From Citrus sinensis (lineage: Eukaryota; Streptophyta; Magnoliopsida; Sapindales; Rutaceae): DNA of 64,000 bases. Shown here piece after piece: positions 1 to 12,029 of this stretch. The notes beneath the pieces are model-generated. The model made no database searches, was not told the origin of the DNA, and saw only the letters and a list, made by a program, of their open reading frames with translations. Location of the stretch: NCBI RefSeq assembly GCF_022201045.2, contig NC_068563.1, forward strand, positions 7,874,001 through 7,938,000. Direction: 5' to 3'. Position 1 is the first letter of the stretch. Each line of letters opens with the position of its first letter. A program made the position numbers and the translations under genes.

Positions 1-888
1 CAATGATCCTCCATAAATATATGGCAATCTTAAGGTTTCTACACTTTCTAGGTTAACAAAGTGGTCCATACTCTTTTCTAAAGATCTTTTCATTTTACAT
101 TACCTTTTGAATTTTCTCTTCCCATTTTATAAGGGCCAATCGGTTATGGGAGTTGTTGTACACGTCACAATCTATTTTTTTTTTTTTTTTATCTTCATCC
201 AATTTAAACGAAATGTATTCCGTACTTACAAATAAATATTTAGAAAGTATTGTGAGTCTGGCCCTTACAATTCAAACTCAATATATTTTCTTCATAACAT
301 AGGGAAAATTTCTTTACCATCCGACCAATAGCCTTGATTGCAATTTTGAGTTTCAATTAAGTATACCATCATTATAGATATTTGTGAAGCCAAACTCTCA
401 TTCGCAATCGATTCACCAACTTATGCTACAGAATCAAAACTTCATCTCTAAAATTAAGTATTCTAAAATTTCATCTCAAAGAATATAGTATATGAAGCGT
501 CATTCTTAAGTTTATGATAACATTTTTAATCCAATTTTACACTTCAATTTGTTTTTTTCCTTATTTCATTAAGCATGATTAGGAAATATGAAAATTTCAT
601 TAAGCATGATTAGGAAATATGAAAACATAAACGTCATGACTACGGGCTCATATATACATCACTATGGCACCGGTCGCAGGGGAGCACTATACCAGGAAAT
701 AAAGCTATGAAGTAGGATTTTTCTTTAAAGCCCTTGATGAAGACAGCAAACTTAATACCGACAATAACATCAATTTGCCAGGATTGAAACACAAACACCA
801 TCACAAAGTAGCATTTGTGAACAACTACAGCAACCATAATGGATAATCGGATACGATAAAGCCTTCAATAACTCCTGCATTTGTTTAC
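1..888. other. Intergenic flank with a short tandem duplication
   Basis: AT-rich sequence downstream of the aquaporin gene. I see no coding signal in it. A 31-bp unit is repeated head to tail at 563-593 and 594-624 without a mismatch. Confidence 0.6.
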
Positions 889-1617
889 TCAATGGGTATG
901 GAGATGCTGACTTGGAATTAACTTTATGTACAAGGCAAATGCCACGCAAGCAGTAGCGGGGCCGGCCCAGAAAACCCAGTGTCGATCCCAGAGATGGCCT
1001 CCTCTGACGAACGCGGGGCCCAAACACCTTGCCGGGTTACGCCCAGCACCGCCGTATCCCTTTTGGGCAGTAACAGTTGTTGACACAAAAATCAAGAGAC
1101 CCAACACTACTCCAAGGATGATGCAAACACTAACCCTGGCCAGAGCTTTGGCTTGCCTCTCATCAAAAGCCATCCACATTGACGCAAAAAGGAACACGAA
1201 TGAACAAAATATCTCAAGCCAAAGTGCCACCCCTGTATCCAGCCCAAGCTCAACGGGCCCATTTGGTTGTTGTTCAACAACAATAAGGGTGCGGCCACCA
1301 AGGGAAAATGCGTGCTCAATTTTGGTGCTGACCACAGCTTTTGGTGCAAGTGCTCCAAACACTCCACCGACGCATTGAGCCAAAATGTATATGGCTGCCC
1401 TTGTGATGGTCATGTGGCCGATGAGTGCTGCTGAGAAGGTGACTAATGGGTTGATGTGGCCACCAGAAATTGGGAAAGTGGCAAGAAGGAGAATCGCAAT
1501 TATTGTATCTGTCTGAATAGAGGAGATGACTATGGTGTCTAATGCGAACACCAGCAGTGCTGTACCAAGCACTTCAGTCAATGATGCTCTCCAAACCTGA
1601 TCATGATAGAAACTCAT
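889..1617 (-). CDS. Aquaporin, X intrinsic protein (XIP) subfamily, possibly decayed
   Basis: Major intrinsic protein, a membrane channel for water and small uncharged solutes. The two half-helix motifs are SGGHINPL (NPL in place of the first NPA) and GRNPARC. A cysteine straight after the second NPA is the hallmark of plant XIPs, which in other plants sit mostly in the plasma membrane. The frame opens before VWRASLTEVLG and closes at a stop at 889-891. The first in-frame ATG is at 1615-1617 and gives about 242 aa; the frame stays open to 1653 without another ATG. XIPs usually carry about 40 more N-terminal residues, often on a separate exon, and I could not find that exon upstream. Helix 2 looks about 12 residues short: after SIQTDT the sequence goes straight to IIAILLLATFPISGG, where XIPs I remember have a longer hydrophobic stretch. 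The family is secure; the start and whether the channel works are not. Confidence 0.75.
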   Translation of the reverse strand: MSFYHDQVWRASLTEVLGTALLVFALDTIVISSIQTDTIIAILLLATFPISGGHINPLVTFSAALIGHMTITRAAIYILAQCVGGVFGALAPKAVVSTKIEHAFSLGGRTLIVVEQQPNGPVELGLDTGVALWLEIFCSFVFLFASMWMAFDERQAKALARVSVCIILGVVLGLLIFVSTTVTAQKGYGGAGRNPARCLGPAFVRGGHLWDRHWVFWAGPATACVAFALYIKLIPSQHLHTH

Positions 1618-1653
1618 GAGAAAGTGACCATGCAGTTGAAATATGCGAAGCAA

Positions 1654-3754
1654 CCATCTTTATGCTGCTTGAGACTTACATCTTTTAGTTTGTTTAAGCA
1701 TTAATTACAAGATTTGGGTAAATACTTTTTTAGTTCTTAACGTTTTAATTAATTATAATTCAATTAGTCCTAGTAGTTTCAAAATATTACATAAAACATT
1801 TTATGTAATTTTTAAAATACAACGATCGAAGTAATTAAATAATTGGCTCAAATCCTAAAGATTAAAGAATAAAGGAAATTTAGCGTTATTATTTTAATAG
1901 TGGAGTCTTTTATACAAGGGATAAATATTCTCTACATTTCCAGCCATTATATTTTCTTCAGCGTATAGAATTGGCTTTACTCTATGTGCTCTATTAATTC
2001 ATCAGTTGCAACCATTTATAAATAGGCAGGAAGTTGTAGAATTTTGGAAGTTAGATGATAATTAAATTAAGCTACATTAAGATAATCAAATATTGGATCT
2101 ACAATAATTGACCAAGTTATTATTGATGAAGTTGTATTTAATTCCTACTACCCACTGTATCAGCCAATGATACGCATGGGCTCTTTATTTATTATTGCAT
2201 TTGTTCAATTTAAACATTCTCAATCCTTTTCAAATTGTCAAAATCACAAAGGCATCAGTTTTTTTCATTTGGTCATGACTGGTGCATGCAGAATGAATTA
2301 ATGTTGTATATTATCATCAATCGTCACGTCTTCCTCCATGCACTATCACGTTTTAAACTTTTTTAAATATTTATAATATATGCTATGCTATTTTCTCTAA
2401 TATTTCACGGCAACAATTTAGTACTTTTATTGATTTTATAATGGGTTGAATTTTCCTAATGGTCTGACAGTTGTTGTATGATATTATTGGTCTTTGATGT
2501 TGTGAAAGAGATATATATATACACACACGCACGGGGAGTATGTTTATTACTAAATTAAATCTCTCCGATGAATAGATGATAGTCTATGATATATTAATTT
2601 GTTCTACCAATAAAATTAAATCTCACCAATAAAATATGTTAAGACTGTTTTTAAGTTTTTGGGGTTAAGCAATTTCTCTAACATGGTAAAAAATAATCAA
2701 CGTGAATCCACAAGTCAATCTCCAAGATTCTGCAAATCCTAAAGATCACGATTCTAAAAGATTATGAAATCTTCATATTTGTGTGCATAATTGTTGTTAT
2801 TTTGTATAACTTTCTTTATTTTTTTATTTTCATGTTGCGTTCACCAATCAGTAATTAATATAGGCTAAAATCAGAATGGATTGAAATCAGAATGGAAAAT
2901 GGGAATCAAAATAAATTGTTTACTTTATCTGTAAGAATCGAAAGAAAAATGAGTTGTATTATAATTTATGTGCTTGCTTTGTCTTGAAATCGGAATAGAT
3001 TGCTACAAGTTAAGCAGATGACTTTAGTTGATTATTGTCATTAATTATTATAACAATTGTGATTATTATTATTATTCAAAATAATTATTGTTAATACTAA
3101 CAAAAAAAAGAATAAGAATAATTATTATTGTAATAACTACTAGTACTATTATTATTATATGTAAATAGGAAAATTTTAATTTTTAGTTTTCACAAAGGAT
3201 ACAAATGTCAATTCACTCCTTATTCTCATTCCCATCTCTCCTCATGACAGTCTCTCTAATTCAATATGAGTAACTTAATTGTCCAGTCATAATTGAAGAT
3301 TCAATCTCGAGTTCTCCTTCCTCAATTTTGAATTTATTGGACCCGCTCCAATTTCATTCTCATTTCTTTATTTTTTTGCAAGTAAACACTAATGACGATT
3401 TTCATTCCTATTCTCATGTCTCAATCCCACTAGCAAACACACCATTAGCTCCTTGATAAGATTTCAAAATACTTTCAATTCACAATGAAATAAAGAAATT
3501 TTCTTTTCCACACTGAGCTAATTAGGATCTTCTCTTCTTTCAAATCTCGGTCTAGTGTAATGAATGGGGGCCCTTTACATATTCCAAAGAAATGGATTCC
3601 AAGTCAAAGAAAAAGCCCAAGCCAATTTAATAGGCAGCATTGAGAGGCCCATATGTTAAACAATGCATTAGTGACTCTTAATTCTTGTTATCCTCAGCAT
3701 TTTGCACTGGCGCCGTCATCACCAATGCACCCACCAGTTTTCAACCATGCCACA
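1654..3754. other. AT-rich intergenic stretch
   Basis: Upstream of the aquaporin. It contains AT-rich runs, a microsatellite of TA then CA-like repeats near 2510-2530 and ATT/ATA repeats near 3050-3160. The end near 3420-3450 resembles a transposon terminus (AGCAAACACACCATTAG), but I found no matching left end. No exon of the aquaporin could be identified here. Confidence 0.4.
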
Positions 3755-3762
3755 CTACCACA

Positions 3763-4382
3763 ACTTAGGTGGCGTTTATTTTTTTATCTGAAATCTGAAT
3801 AGATCTGAATTCTGAATAGATCTGAATGTCTGAATCTGAATAATATATTTATTTTTTTGTCTGAATCTCAGAAAATAAGTATTAAGTTGTTTGTTTTTTT
3901 CAACTTAAAAAGGTGAAAATATGTACTTTTACATTTGTATCCTTATTAAATTTGAATGTCAAATAAATAATAAATTAAATACAACAATATTTTAACATTT
4001 ATAAGTAAAACTATATTCAAGTGAATACATAATTATTTTGGAATGTTAATATATAAAATACCATAAATTTTAAATTTTATCGTATATAATATAAGAAAGA
4101 AAAAATAGGAAAATTTTTATGTGGGGTAAATGTCTATGGGTGAGTTTTGGGATATACATGAAAAATAAATTATAAAGCAGGGATATTTTTGACATTAGCA
4201 AGTAATTGACTTAATTCAGATTTCTCCATTAAGTAAAAAGTCAAAAAAATTGGCTTATTTTATTAAGCCAAAATTATCTAAAAAGTCTCATTAAGTTATA
4301 AACACAAACACCTCTAATTAACTTAAATAATTAAGTTAAGTCACTTTAAGTCATTAAGTTAAAAAAAAAACGCCACCTAAGT
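3763..4382. mobile_element. hAT-type MITE, 620 bp
   Basis: The termini are inverted copies: ACTTAGGTGGCGTTT on the left and its complement AAACGCCACCTAAGT on the right. An imperfect 8-bp target duplication flanks them (CTACCACA at 3755-3762, CTACACCA at 4383-4390, 6 of 8 matching). The interior is AT-rich with no coding capacity. The 8-bp duplication points to hAT transposase mobilisation. Confidence 0.75.
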
Positions 4383-5378
4383 CTACACCACAAAAAATTA
4401 TCCGCCACCAATTGATAACTCGGAAACATATAATTGATATTATGTTACACATTAAAAAATTTACGACTTGAGTGTTAATTAATTAATAAATAAATAAATA
4501 ACATATATTAAAAAGATATATTTCTTGTAAGATCCTTAAAAGGGGAGCAAATAAAAGATGAGTAGATGATACGATCCATTTCTATTATGAAAATATTAAG
4601 AGATTTGAACTATGTATAGTATGTTTGTTCCACCGGTCCTAAAAACATAAAAATTTGTTGGATTAAATTACCTCTCGAGGTAACTTTGGTGATAATTAAT
4701 AATTTTAATGGTAAAATCTCTTAGTTCATACAAGAGTTCTAAGCTTTGAACCCCACTTGCAAGAGTAAACAGAGGATTTCATTGCTATTTGTTAAGACTT
4801 CTTAGGTTGATGGACAAGGTCTAAATTATGTTGTCCCCCCCCCCCCCCCCCCCCCGGTCCAACAAAAATAAATGAAATAGTAATAGAGAAATTCTATAAT
4901 ATTATCTATTTGGAAACAAGCTTTAGATTATTGCAATATGCATCTTATTAATTTGCCTCATTAGTAGACTGCAAATCCAACAAAGAAACGAGCCCTCAAC
5001 AATGGCCAATCCCATGGTTATAAACTAATAAAGGTTCAGTTTTAAAATGTTGGTGAATATTAAATTGAAGCACAATTTTAATTTAAAATTCAGAAATTAA
5101 ATAAATAGATAAGATTTATAAATGTGTTTATCACGTTACTTAATAGAAATCATAGTAGTTTTCTGGTCTGTGATCTTAAAATGAGGAAAAAGTGAGGGAA
5201 ATCTTTTAAACCCCACGGTTTTATGCAATTTTCAGGATTTTCTAGTACTTTAAAATTCCAAATTGGAATATTTCTAATAGAAATCAATTCTACATCCATA
5301 TTCAATTTCAAAATAATGAATCATAATTTGACTGCATGATATATAAAACAAAAAATAACAACAATAATAATAAATAAT
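4383..5378. other. Intergenic stretch with a 21-nt poly-C run
   Basis: Non-coding and AT-rich. An uninterrupted run of 21 C lies at 4835-4855. The 250 bases before it contain a tRNA-like B-box resemblance (GCTTTGAACCCCAC near 4750), so a degenerate SINE is possible but not established. Confidence 0.4.
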
Positions 5379-5390
5379 AAGATAGTCTAT

Positions 5391-5635
5391 ACCACTCGGC
5401 GCCACTCCCTCACAAGTGTGAGGGTAGTGGTTCGTACCCCCCATAAAAGTATTGTGGGAGTTTAATTTAAATTTCTTTTTTCAAAAAATTGAGTGAAGGT
5501 TGACGTTCCTCGAATATTAGAGAGAGTTAAAATTTTAGCAATGCTATATAAGATTTGATGTAAACTAACCTTCGTAATTGTCTGATGATAAATATAAGTT
5601 ATAGTATTATCATGTAATATGTAATAAAAAAAAAA
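5391..5635 (+). mobile_element. tRNA-derived SINE, about 245 bp
   Basis: The head contains a polymerase III B-box-like segment (GGTTCGTACCCC, about 5431-5442) within 60 bases of the 5' end, and the 3' end is a run of A at about 5625-5637. An 11-of-12 target duplication flanks it: AAGATAGTCTAT at 5379-5390 and AAGATAGGCTAT at 5636-5647. Head, A tail and a long direct repeat together are the signature of a SINE copied by target-primed reverse transcription. The A box is not clear. Confidence 0.7.
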
Positions 5636-5827
5636 AAGATAGGCTATTTAAATAACAATTTTTCTATAAAGTGCATTAGCATCTATTCAGAGAAGGAAGC
5701 AAAACCATCGTATTTCACGGGAGCAAATAGGTTAAAAAATAAAAAAGTAGTACAAGAGGTTGTAATAGCAATAAATAAATAAAATTTCGGGTGATGATAT
5801 TGATTTTAGATGCTATCAATTAATTTA

Positions 5828-6345
5828 GGGTAATTATCTACCAACCACCTTCTTTTCGGACTTTTTCAAAAATACACATAGCTTTTTCTTTTCTTTTTTT
5901 TTTGCTAATTTCCACCTGAAGTTACAAAATATATCATTTTTCCACTGCCGTCAAAACTCCGTGAGAGAAGTTAACAGAATATTAATAAAATTACTATTTT
6001 ACCCCTTAATGTAAAATAGCTTTTTCACCCTAATTAAATGAAAAAAAAATTAAATTGCTTCAATTTTTCTTTGCAATTTAGACATTAGATAATAAGTTAA
6101 ACAAAATAATTTAGAATATTTTTACCTTTTTTTCCTCTTTCTACTGCGTTTAAATGACGTTGATTTTTGCTATACAGGTGAAATGACAAATTTACCCCTA
6201 TGACATCAGTAAGGTTATAAAAAAATGTAAATGGAAGCAGAAAAGTGCAATAAAATGTAACTTCTAGTGGAAATCAACCAAAAAAATAAGATATGTGTAT
6301 TTTTAAAAAATCCGGAAAGAACAGATGGTCGGTGGATAATTTTCC
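5828..6345. mobile_element. Mutator-type MITE, 518 bp
   Basis: Long inverted termini of about 50 bp: the left starts GGGTAATTATCTACC and the right ends GGTGGATAATTTTCC. They stay similar inward to the ATACACATA motif. A perfect 9-bp target duplication ATTAATTTA lies at 5819-5827 and 6346-6354. The 9-bp duplication with long TIRs indicates mobilisation by a Mutator-like transposase. There is no coding sequence inside. Confidence 0.9.
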
Positions 6346-6354
6346 ATTAATTTA

Positions 6355-8474
6355 ATATATGGATGATTAAAGTTGAACATAGCTGCAAATTAACCCATGT
6401 CATTAAAAAATTGTGACAAATAATCCTAAAATTTAATTTGTGAATAAAGTGTTTTTATTTTTATTTTTATTTTTGAAAATAAAACTAAAAATGTTATTTT
6501 ATTGAATGAAAGTGAGTGACAATTAAACTTAAGCATTAGCACCCATTCCAAGGATCTTGAAGAAACAAGGCTAAAAGTTAAAAGCCAAGTCAACTTCCAT
6601 TCTTTCTAGTGAAGAAACAAATCATTTGAATTATATATTAAATAAATAAAAAAAGAAGAGGAAGAAGAAAGAGAAGAATACAGCAGAATGGGAATAAGAA
6701 ATATGCCACTGAAATGTGCCCTCATCGTTTGGAAAAAAACAGAAAAAAAAAAGAAACTAACAGCATATGTTTTTTTTGGTTTTATTAAGATTTTTTAAAT
6801 ACTATTATCGGGCCTAACATATCAATTTAGATGATTGTTTAATATGACTTATTTAATTGTGGTTATAAGTGTTTATTTCTATGAGCTCTTTTTAAAATTT
6901 TTATTATTGTTTGGTTAATTTTTAGTAGAATTTTTGAAGATAAAATAAGTTTTTTTTACCTCTACTAGCTCAAATTTTAAGATTTTAGGGATACATATTG
7001 AATTTTTTTTTAATTTTAAAATGTCTAAAATATTTTTATTTTTTTTACTTTTTTTTATTCTCTTCATAACATAAATTTAATTTTATAATTTTTAATAAAA
7101 GCTCTTATTAACAACAAAACAACTAAAATTCTTCAAGTAAAAGCTTTACTAATAAAAACTTTATTTAGATAACTTCTATTTGAAATACTATACTAAATGG
7201 AGCCTTAATCTTTTGGATTAAGTAGTTTCTCTAACAAGGTATCAGAGCCAAGGTCTCAAAGTTCAATTCCTTATTAAAACTTGATTGTCTATCGGCTTAA
7301 GCTGACTTGAATTATTTCTTTAATTTTTTGGCTTCCTTTTCGGTTTATTTACAGGCTTTTGTTTTAAGTCTTATCTCATGTTTCACATAAGGACACTTGT
7401 TAAGACTCGGTCTTAAATATTATTATCAATAAGCTTGAGCTTTGAGGAAGTAGTTTGAATAAACCAAAATGGGGATAAATCTGGAGATATATGCTATTGA
7501 AATGTGCTCTAATCTATCGTTTGAAACAAGAACACTAACAAAATGAAATAATCAGGATATGCTGGGATTTTTTGTTTTCATCATGACCAAACCGGCACTG
7601 AATCTTGTGTCTACTAATTAAGGTTCTCAGTTTTCCCCCTCCTTTTCCGTTTATCCAAAGATTGCCTGGCAAATGAACTTGGACATGATTTAATATCAAA
7701 AGTGAAAAATCATCTAAAGGGATAACAATATTATTTTGTTCTAAATCGATGATTACTATAAGAAAGATAAGGCAAGTGCCATTTGCTTGGTTTCTTGTCT
7801 TTACTGAAAGCATTTTCTTTGGCCTTTAATTTGACTGATGATCCATGCTGATGCATTGTTAGTTTGGCGTTTCGGGTTATTGCCACTTGTAAATAACAGG
7901 GATATGTAGTTGTGAGCCGTCCCTTGTAATCACTTTCACTGTTAAATCCTGTAACAAGACAAGAGAAGCCTTCCAGGAGCCTGCGCTGTGTTAATTTTAC
8001 ACGGCATACATACATATGAGCCAAAAGAGAATCCTTTGATTGAATCTTTTTTTCACAGAATAAGTCTTTTTGATCTATAATCCGTATTGATGAATCCAAT
8101 GATTCTTGTTTTTCTTTTCTTTTTTTTTCCCCAGCAAAGCATGATGTGAGCAAAAGCAGTAACTGGGTTTCTCTAGATTACATTAAAGCATCTTTTCTTA
8201 GCTAGTATGGTTCATAAAAGCCTTTGTTTGTCTCATTGTAATGCATACTCTAGGTTTATCATCAAGTCTCATATCCTGCTGCTCTCCAAGCAAAATGGAG
8301 TTGATTTTTTCTTATCTACACCTGTTTACTCTGGCGTTCGCATTACTGATTGCTATGGGAGGCTTAGCAGGCATTTCCAATTTTCTTCTGATGACTCTTT
8401 ATTGATGTTACTTGCGTGGAAAGCATAATGGTGCTTGTTGCTGAATTGCATACACTTTCTTTTTTGCATTGCAG
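6355..8474. other. Intergenic stretch with a TRIM-like primer-binding fragment
   Basis: AT-rich and mostly featureless. At 7238-7249 GGTATCAGAGCC matches the initiator-tRNA-Met primer-binding site of plant LTR retrotransposons, preceded by TTTCTCTAACAA as in TRIM elements. No LTR pair was found, so it is a remnant at best. The unknown first exon of the COBRA-like gene should lie in 7500-8470. An ATG at 7749-7751 opens a hydrophobic, signal-peptide-like stretch but reaches a stop after about 26 codons with no convincing splice donor. Confidence 0.35.
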
Positions 8475-10681
8475 ATTGCTATGATCCTTTGGATCCCTAT
8501 GGAAACATTACTGTCACTTTTGACATTCACCAGTGGACAAATGATGGCTATGTGGTGAGTTTGTGATTCTTAAACTGAGGGGTATGTGCATATGAGTCTA
8601 GTTTCTGAGCAAGGAATGCATTGTTTCAACTCCATAGAATGACCAAAAGACTAGCCTGATTAATTCTGAAGCAATGCTTGCATTATAAGACTTTCTTTTC
8701 CTGAACAAGAAACAAAGTCTACTCAATTTATCATCATCAACAATCCTCATTCTCCCGGATGATTTTGATTGCAGGCCAGGGTTACTATCCAAAACTACCA
8801 TCAGTATCGCCACGTGGATCAACCTGGGTGGAAGATTGGGTGGACATGGGCCGACAATGAGATAATCTTATCAATGTCAGGTGCTTTTGCCACAGAGCAA
8901 GGCAATTGCTCTGACTTCAAGTTCCAGAGTCCACATTCTTGCGAGAAAGACCCTGTCATTGTTGATCTCGGGCCTGATGCCTCCCCCCAAAACATGACAG
9001 ATGCCTGCTGCCGCGGTGGCGTTCTTTCTTCCTACACTATCAATCCTGCCAATTCATTTTCATTTTTTGAAGTTACAGTTGGAAACTTAGGCATGAATGC
9101 ATCCGGCTATGCGCCTCAAAATCTCACTCTATGGGCACCAGGACCTGGTTACACTTGTGGCTTACTCGAGGATGTTGATCCCACAGTCTCTTTAGAAATT
9201 GGAGGCAGAAGACAGGTTCAAGTTTTCAGTAAGTGCTTCGTGTCACCCTCAGGGCCTCAACTGCTCAACAGCCAGAAAGAAAATTATCAAACATTTGACA
9301 ATGAAAATTTGTATGCAGGAACATGGAAATCAACATGCACTTACTCTACTTTCTTGGCAAACAAGACACCTGTGTGTTGTGTTTCACTCTCAACATTTTA
9401 CAACCCCAAAGTCACACCATGCCCCGTCTGTAGCTGTGGTTGCAGAGATGCAGACAAAACCACAGCTTTATGCATAAGGTAATCAGTTCTCCCAATCTAA
9501 ACTGCTTCAATAACGGCAAAAACTTGGCAACTCGGGGAAATTTTCATTAGCTCACCAAGGTTGTTATACTTCCCAAACTTGAATTATACAGTCAAATAAA
9601 TCAATTACAAGGACCAGATTTCATCAAAAGTCAAGACATAGTGCATTGCAGTGATCATATGTGCCCGGTCCGAGTTCACTGGCACGTCCAGAACAATTAT
9701 GTGGGTCATTGGAGGGTTAAAGTGACAGTATCTAATTACAATTATAAGAGGAACTACTCAAACTGGAATGTGGTGGTTCAGCATCCTGGTTTTAGCCAGA
9801 AAGCAACAGCATATAGCTTCAATAGTTCTGTTCTCCCTTCAGCTGGATTTTCAGGTACTTGCTAAAAGCTAATTATTCATTATATTCAAGTAACAACCAC
9901 CTATATGATAATGTGTACTACACTTACATACTATGTATAGCAATTGATATGATATCTAGCTTGTCATGTCTTGATAGATATTACAAGATAAACATATTAA
10001 TAATAGATATTACAATCAACCAATACCAAACATGGGACAATTAAAAACTTGTACTAGCTAATGTTTACTAAACATTCACTCACTTTTACTTGATATTTAG
10101 TGATTTTATTTTAATGTCCAATATCGAACTTAACCAAGGATTTTTCACTTCACAAGGCGAGGATTTCGTCCGAGTGAGAAATGGTCACTCCTCTCTACTC
10201 CATCCACTAGACTAGTCTTTTAATTTTGGACATCTACAAGGATTGCCTAACATATCATACACTGCTTTCCAGAATTTTAAACTGCACTAATATCTTGGTG
10301 TACATTGTAATTCTTGCAGAAAAAGTGGCTCTCTTCTGGGGAATAAGCTACTACAATGAAGAACTGCTACAGGCTGGTGAAAATCAAGTGGGTTCGGTGA
10401 CAACACAGATTCTTCTGGAAAAAGATTCAGAATCATTCACATTAAGCAACGGATGGGCATTGCCCCGTAGAATATATTTCAACGGGGAAAACTGTGAGAT
10501 GCCACTTCCTGACACTTTTCCAATGTTACCAAATGCGGCAAGCTCCAGCCTGAAACCTGTTAACAACTGCTTTTTCATTCTCCAAAATCTATTTTTTCTG
10601 ACTTTCACATCACAGCTGATAAAATTACTTGGTTTGGACAAGCAATTGAGTAAATTCTGTTTAAGCTTGCAGGTTAAATAA
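8475..10681 (+). CDS. COBRA-like GPI-anchored protein, 5' exon not found
   Basis: COBRA family: extracellular, GPI-anchored proteins that affect cellulose deposition and oriented cell expansion. Exons read: 8475-8554, 8775-9228, 9319-9478, 9592-9854 and 10320-10681, about 438 aa after an unseen first exon. Visible features: CYDPLDPYGNITVTFD at the start of the carbohydrate-binding-like region, the VDQPGWKIGWTW block, a Cys-rich centre with the family signature CCVS followed by CPVCSCGC, MCPVRVHWHV, and a hydrophobic C-terminal tail (residues like FFILQNLFFLTF) after NAASSS, typical of GPI attachment. Exon 8475 begins with AT that should complete a split Asp codon, so an upstream exon with the signal peptide is required. 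The 9229-9318 intron has a GTAAGT donor and is 90 nt long and stop-free. The nearest relative from memory is the COBL6 type. Family certain, subtype moderate. Confidence 0.85.
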
Positions 10682-12029
10682 ATTATGTGTAAGCTTGCAG
10701 AGTTATATTGTGAACTTTGAGCCACATTTTTTGATCCATAATCCATTGTCGTTCTGACTTCTGAATTTTGATTTTGTATTCAGAAATGAGAGACTCAACC
10801 TGTACACGTTTGCATACAGTACAGATGAATTATTTCTGTGTAAGATCATTGGTTTTGTTTAAGTTGTCTTTTTGGTAAAATATTGTTCATGTGTATCTAC
10901 ATCCACAAATAACTTACGTGGCATGAATCGATTAGTTGAAAAATAAAAGTTGTTATCAAAACCATAATATTCATCCAATCTCAATATTACTCGGATACAT
11001 GTGCCCAAAACCATATACAATTAAGCATATACAATTAAGCTACAGATAACGCTTAATTAAGCATATGTTGGACTTGGACACTTGGCTTCGTGCGATAAGG
11101 CAAACATTTCCACATGTTTTAATAAGGTCAAGTCAATAAAATAATTGAAGCCATCGCCGACACCTCTTTGTGGTTTGTTGGCTCGAGGCACAATAGAAAC
11201 AAATATGTCACCTTCATCGCATGGAAAACAGTGATATTTTATTTGATATGGTGAAAGAAGAGATATAAAATAAAATAAAAATAAAAATAAAAATTTGAAT
11301 GATACTGAAATTAATTAGTTTTATAATGTTTTTCAATTGTTTTACGTTATTTCTTTTTCGATTATTTTTATTAAATGTTAATAAAAATATACTTAAAATG
11401 ACGTTAATTGAGGTGGTTTGTTTTAATTTTTTTTTCTAAACTTATCTAAAACAACACCGTTTTAAATGAGATTTTATTTGAGTTTAGTCAGTATTTAGTT
11501 TCTAATATTTTTTTTTATTTTTTTAATGAATTGAAGGATAAGTACCTTTTGATTGTCTTGAACTTACTCATTAGTCTCAAGACCACTCGTTCAATTTGAG
11601 GACAATTAATTATTTATAAAAAAAAAATTCCCAAAAAATTATAAAATATTTTTGAAAAGCATGCATCATGGCACAAGATAGTGGAGATGAATCAGCCGTT
11701 GATGTTTTTGTTGCTCGTCATCCCCACATCCGAAACATCGACCCACTTTTCATTTCATATCATATCCGCTTGAATGTTTGTTCTTTTTACTCATTAATAA
11801 CATTCGGATCCATTATATCATCTTCTTACTCTTTCCCTTATAAAGGACATAGTTTTTCTATTTATATCAAATATGTCACTGATCCCTATTAAAATGACTA
11901 AATTATCCTTAAAATTTGAACATGTTAATTAATTGTGTTGAGAATCTCAAATGCTAACCCGATATGATTTTTAAACAAGCGTGGTCGATTCGACATGTCA
12001 CTAAGTTAATGTGTGTTTAATATGGTTTT
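10682..12029. other. Intergenic stretch after the COBRA-like gene
   Basis: 3' flank, then AT-rich sequence with AAAAT microsatellites near 11260-11300. I see no exons or structured elements. Confidence 0.5.

Noticed and set aside
926..1378. 150-codon open frame on the plus strand
   Set aside because: It lies antisense to the aquaporin coding region and has no family features; a shadow of the real gene.
6770..7200. Possible MITE ending in TAAATGGAGCCTTA
   Set aside because: Only one end resembles a transposon terminus; no inverted partner on the left.
7731..8153. 140-codon minus-strand open frame upstream of the COBRA-like gene
   Set aside because: No domain, low-complexity Lys-rich sequence, no promoter or splice context, and no true ATG context; likely chance.
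9229..9318. Treating the stretch as ordinary COBRA-like coding sequence, since the frame is open through it
   Set aside because: Strong splice signals at both ends, and the spliced junction restores the family sequence; kept as an intron with possible retention.
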